Source: Marinobacter confluentis (lineage in GTDB: Bacteria; Pseudomonadota; Gammaproteobacteria; Pseudomonadales; Oleiphilaceae). From it: 64,000 bases of DNA. Below, one piece after another: positions 61,401 through 64,000 of this stretch. The position numbers and the translations under genes were made by a program. The DNA is taken from NCBI RefSeq assembly GCF_004785685.1, contig NZ_SRPF01000001.1, positions 620,001-684,000 on the forward strand, written 5' to 3'. The notes under the pieces are model-generated. The model did not search any database. It worked only from the letters and a program-made list of their open reading frames with translations, and was not told the DNA's origin. Position 1 is the stretch's first letter, and each line of letters starts with the position of its first letter.

Positions 61401-64000
61401 GCAGGCTGAATGATTCTTCATGGCACCTGATACTGACACTGATCACCGGCCTGCTGGCGGTTAACGTTGCGCTGGGCCAGGAATCTTTCCGGGTTGAACT
61501 GGGCCGGGATGGCGAAACCATTGGCGATATGCGCCCGGTGTTCCTGGAATTCAAAACCCAGCCAATGCCCGCGATCTCGCCGGTAGAAGTGGCAAGGCGC
61601 TATCAGAAACTGTTCGACAATGCTGACGAGCCGGACGTCAGAATTGATGCGCTTGCGCGACTGTCCAACATCCAGCGGCTGACGGACCAGAACATCGCCA
61701 TCAGCCAGGACGAAGAGCAGCGTATCTACCGTGAGGCGATTTCTAGTTATGAGGCGATTCTCAATAAAGGCTCCTATTACGGCAAGCTTGACGAGCTGAT
61801 CTACCAGATGGCCAAAGCCCATGCTTTCGTGGGTCAGATGGAAGAATCCACCGCCCGGCTGAAACAGCTGGTTGGCCTTTATCCGGGGTCTGAGCTGGTG
61901 CCCGAGGCCCGGTTCCGGATTGCTGAATCGGCGTTTTCCCGCGGGCGCTATGCCGAAGCAGAAGCCGAATACAGCCGCCTGATTTCCGGAGATGGCGGTG
62001 ACTCCCTGAAAACCAAGGCCCGCTATATGCTGGGCTGGAGCCAGTACAAGCAGGGCCCTGCGGCCTGGCGCCGGGCGGCAGTGACTTTCCTGACGGTGCT
62101 GGATGGCCTGAGCGGCCAGACCAGCGGGTTTACCCGGGTACCCAGGTCTGATGCTGAACTGGTTGAAGATACCTTCCGGGTGATTGCGTTGATGGCAGCC
62201 GAGGCCAGGGGAATAGAATCCATTGCCGAGTGGTCCGACGACGCGGAAAGAACCGACGCAAAGGAAGGAGTGACTGCCGGCTTCAGTGACCTGCTCTACG
62301 ATCGGCTGGCTGACCTGTATGCATCCCGTGGCCAATACACGAACAGCGTGGCGGTGCACCGTGCCTTCATTGCGCGCCACAGTACTCACCCCGGGGTACC
62401 GGCTTTCTATGCACAGTCAGTGCAGGTCTGGCGGATGGCGGGGCAAAACAACCGCGTCCGGGAGGCCCGCGCTGATTATGTTGCAGCATTCAGCAAGCAG
62501 GACCGGTATACGGCCCTGAACAGAGCTGATCAGCAGCGCTGGCTGGAATATGCAAAGACCCTGGGTGACTATCACTACGATCAGGGCGAGACCGCAAGCA
62601 GGGCCGAGCGCAAAGCCAGGTTTACCTCCGCCGCCAACTATTACAGCCAGCTTGCGACCCGCCAGGACAGCCCCGGGGAAACCCTGCGCCTGGCTGGCGA
62701 TGCCTGGTTACAGGCGGGCGAGGCCAGATCCGCGCTGGCTGCTTTCCGCCAGGCGGCCTATCAGGCGCCGGGCTACCCAGATGCCGACGACGCAGGCTGG
62801 GCGGCGCTGGTGCTTGAGCGTGATGCCGTCGATGGCCGGAATTCCCTCGGTACGTCCCTTGGCCAGCTCGCTGATGCCAGCGAAAAATGGTCGGCCAGGT
62901 TTCCGGACGATCCAAGAATTCCTGAGTTGAGCTCTGATCTGGCGAACCGCCTGCTGGCGCAGAGCGAGCATGAGCGCGCCCGCCAGTTTGCGGAGATGGC
63001 GATAAATCACCCTGAAGCCACCCCGGCAGTCACCTACAGCGCTCTGCTTGCACTGGGTGAAACCCAGGTCTTGGGTGAGAACTATCGGCTTGCAGAAAAC
63101 GCCTGGCGCAAAGCCCTGGGGCTGATGACTTCCGGCCAGGTTACCGGGGTGGCGCCAAAGGAGGCAATGGGGCTGAAACGCCAACTGGCCACGAGCATTT
63201 ACCGGCAGGGTGAACAGGCTGCCGCTGAGGCCCGGACCGACATCGCGGTGGCCCACTTCCAGCGTATCGACAGCGTGCTGCCGGGCTCGGACATTGCCAT
63301 CAAGGGCCGATTTGATGCGGCAAACACACTGCTGAAAGCCGAGCGTTGGCTGGCGGCGGTGAATGAGCTGTCCCGTTTCCGTCAGGACTATCCGGCACAT
63401 CCGCTAACCGCCTCTGTCAGCGAAAAGCTGGTGCTGGCCTACGTGTCTTCGCAACAGCCGGTGCGGGCAGCGGATGAATTGATGGCCGCCAGTCCATTGA
63501 TGGAAAAGCAGCTTCGGGCGGCAGAGCTTTACCACCAGGCCGGCGCTGAGGACAAACGCAATAAGATCTACCTGAGCTATCTGGGGCAGGGCGATGCTGC
63601 GATCAAGCCCACGGATGCCAGAGCCCATGTGATGAACCAGACCTTCCGGCAGCGGTTGATTGAATCGGATGTTTCCGCCACCGCCCTGCGGGAGCAACTG
63701 GTCACCGCTGAACTGGAAAGCGACTGGCACTCACCTGAAACATTGAACTGGGCGGGGCAGGCAGCGCTGCAGCTGGGCGACATTCAGGCCAACCGTTTTG
63801 CTGCGGTAGAGCTACGGGCGCCGCTGGCCGATTCACTCGCCCGCAAGCAACGCCTGCTGGACGCCGCCGGAAACCGCTATGACCAGGCCCGGACATTTGG
63901 CGGGCAGGGTGTCGTGTCCCGCGCCACCTTTGAAAAGGCCGAGCTCTTCCGGCGCCTGGCGGCTGATCTGATGGCGTCAGAGGCGCCGCCGGAGCTCAAC
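61397..64000 (+). CDS. Large periplasmic TPR protein, 3' truncated by window end
   Basis: An open frame from ATG 61397 runs 868 codons to the right edge without a stop, so the protein is longer than that. It has a signal peptide (LILTLITGLLAVNVALG) and many TPR-like helical repeats: LIYQMAKAHAFVGQMEEST, PEARFRIAESAFSRGRYAEA, RLAGDAWLQAGEARSALAAF and NTLLKAERWLAAVNELSRF. The minus-strand ORFs across this stretch are shadows. It shares the operon with two other periplasmic proteins. Such TPR pairs often precede TolQ/ExbB-TolR/ExbD-TonB-like genes, but what follows is outside the window. Confidence 0.85.
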   Translation, partial: MSRLNDSSWHLILTLITGLLAVNVALGQESFRVELGRDGETIGDMRPVFLEFKTQPMPAISPVEVARRYQKLFDNADEPDVRIDALARLSNIQRLTDQNIAISQDEEQRIYREAISSYEAILNKGSYYGKLDELIYQMAKAHAFVGQMEESTARLKQLVGLYPGSELVPEARFRIAESAFSRGRYAEAEAEYSRLISGDGGDSLKTKARYMLGWSQYKQGPAAWRRAAVTFLTVLDGLSGQTSGFTRVPRSDAELVEDTFRVIALMAAEARGIESIAEWSDDAERTDAKEGVTAGFSDLLYDRLADLYASRGQYTNSVAVHRAFIARHSTHPGVPAFYAQSVQVWRMAGQNNRVREARADYVAAFSKQDRYTALNRADQQRWLEYAKTLGDYHYDQGETASRAERKARFTSAANYYSQLATRQDSPGETLRLAGDAWLQAGEARSALAAFRQAAYQAPGYPDADDAGWAALVLERDAVDGRNSLGTSLGQLADASEKWSARFPDDPRIPELSSDLANRLLAQSEHERARQFAEMAINHPEATPAVTYSALLALGETQVLGENYRLAENAWRKALGLMTSGQVTGVAPKEAMGLKRQLATSIYRQGEQAAAEARTDIAVAHFQRIDSVLPGSDIAIKGRFDAANTLLKAERWLAAVNELSRFRQDYPAHPLTASVSEKLVLAYVSSQQPVRAADELMAASPLMEKQLRAAELYHQAGAEDKRNKIYLSYLGQGDAAIKPTDARAHVMNQTFRQRLIESDVSATALREQLVTAELESDWHSPETLNWAGQAALQLGDIQANRFAAVELRAPLADSLARKQRLLDAAGNRYDQARTFGGQGVVSRATFEKAELFRRLAADLMASEAPPELN

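Noticed and set aside
61418..62389. 323-codon minus-strand ORF near the right end
   Set aside because: It lies opposite the long plus-strand TPR frame that has a signal peptide and continuous repeats.
1..64000. CRISPR arrays and tRNA genes
   Set aside because: No regularly spaced direct repeats and no cloverleaf-like sequence with a TTCGA arm and CCA end were found; the only repeated blocks are REP palindromes and coding EP or TPR repeats.

Overview
The window looks like a chromosomal segment of a marine gammaproteobacterium, most likely Marinobacter or a close relative. This is inferred from the acnD-prpF-prpD type of methylcitrate cycle, the ffs-dnaX-ybaB-recR neighbourhood and a complete exosortase A (XrtA/PEP-CTERM) exopolysaccharide locus. 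No similarity search was run. Gene names rest on motifs, lengths and gene order.

Bases 1-4813 carry the end of a propionate (methylcitrate) operon: acnD (cut by the window edge), prpF and prpD. The spacers after acnD and prpF contain 13-bp palindromes GGGGTCWGACCCC. The same element recurs next to the 4.5S RNA gene at 49.7 kb.

Bases 5.2-46.0 kb form a large XrtA polysaccharide/sorting locus. A PEP-CTERM protein (minus strand) and the core assembly operon (plus strand, 6298-15300) are divergent, and each has a candidate sigma-54 promoter. The core holds the initiating phosphotransferase, Wza-like export lipoprotein, Wzz-like chain-length protein, a degenerate tyrosine-kinase-like ATPase, an outer-membrane barrel, a deacetylase and two glycosyltransferases. 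From 15.3 to 37.7 kb there is a variable region, lower in GC in places and bordered by an IS3 transposase remnant. It carries glycosyltransferases, a Wzy-like polymerase, a second deacetylase, an ABC exporter (possible flippase), four asparagine-synthetase-like proteins (two with degenerate glutaminase domains), two GNAT/FemAB-like acyltransferases and an unknown secreted protein. The region ends with exosortase A fused to an EpsI domain. Facing it on the minus strand are prsT (TPR lipoprotein), prsR (sigma-54 activator) and prsK (histidine kinase). The likely logic is that PrsK/PrsR switch on RpoN-dependent promoters, the polymer is built and decorated, and XrtA processes PEP-CTERM proteins destined for the envelope or matrix.

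Bases 46.0-48.7 kb hold an epimerase, an acyltransferase and a hexose-6-phosphate mutarotase (minus strand). Bases 48.8-58.9 kb are mostly housekeeping: a 2OG-Fe oxygenase, ffs, dnaX, ybaB, recR, rnd, ycgL, ycgN, a small membrane protein, a VWA membrane protein, and a MoxR ATPase with its CoxE-like VWA partner. Bases 59.2-64.0 kb start an envelope operon: a small coiled-coil periplasmic protein and two TPR proteins, the last a long reading frame that runs off the right edge.
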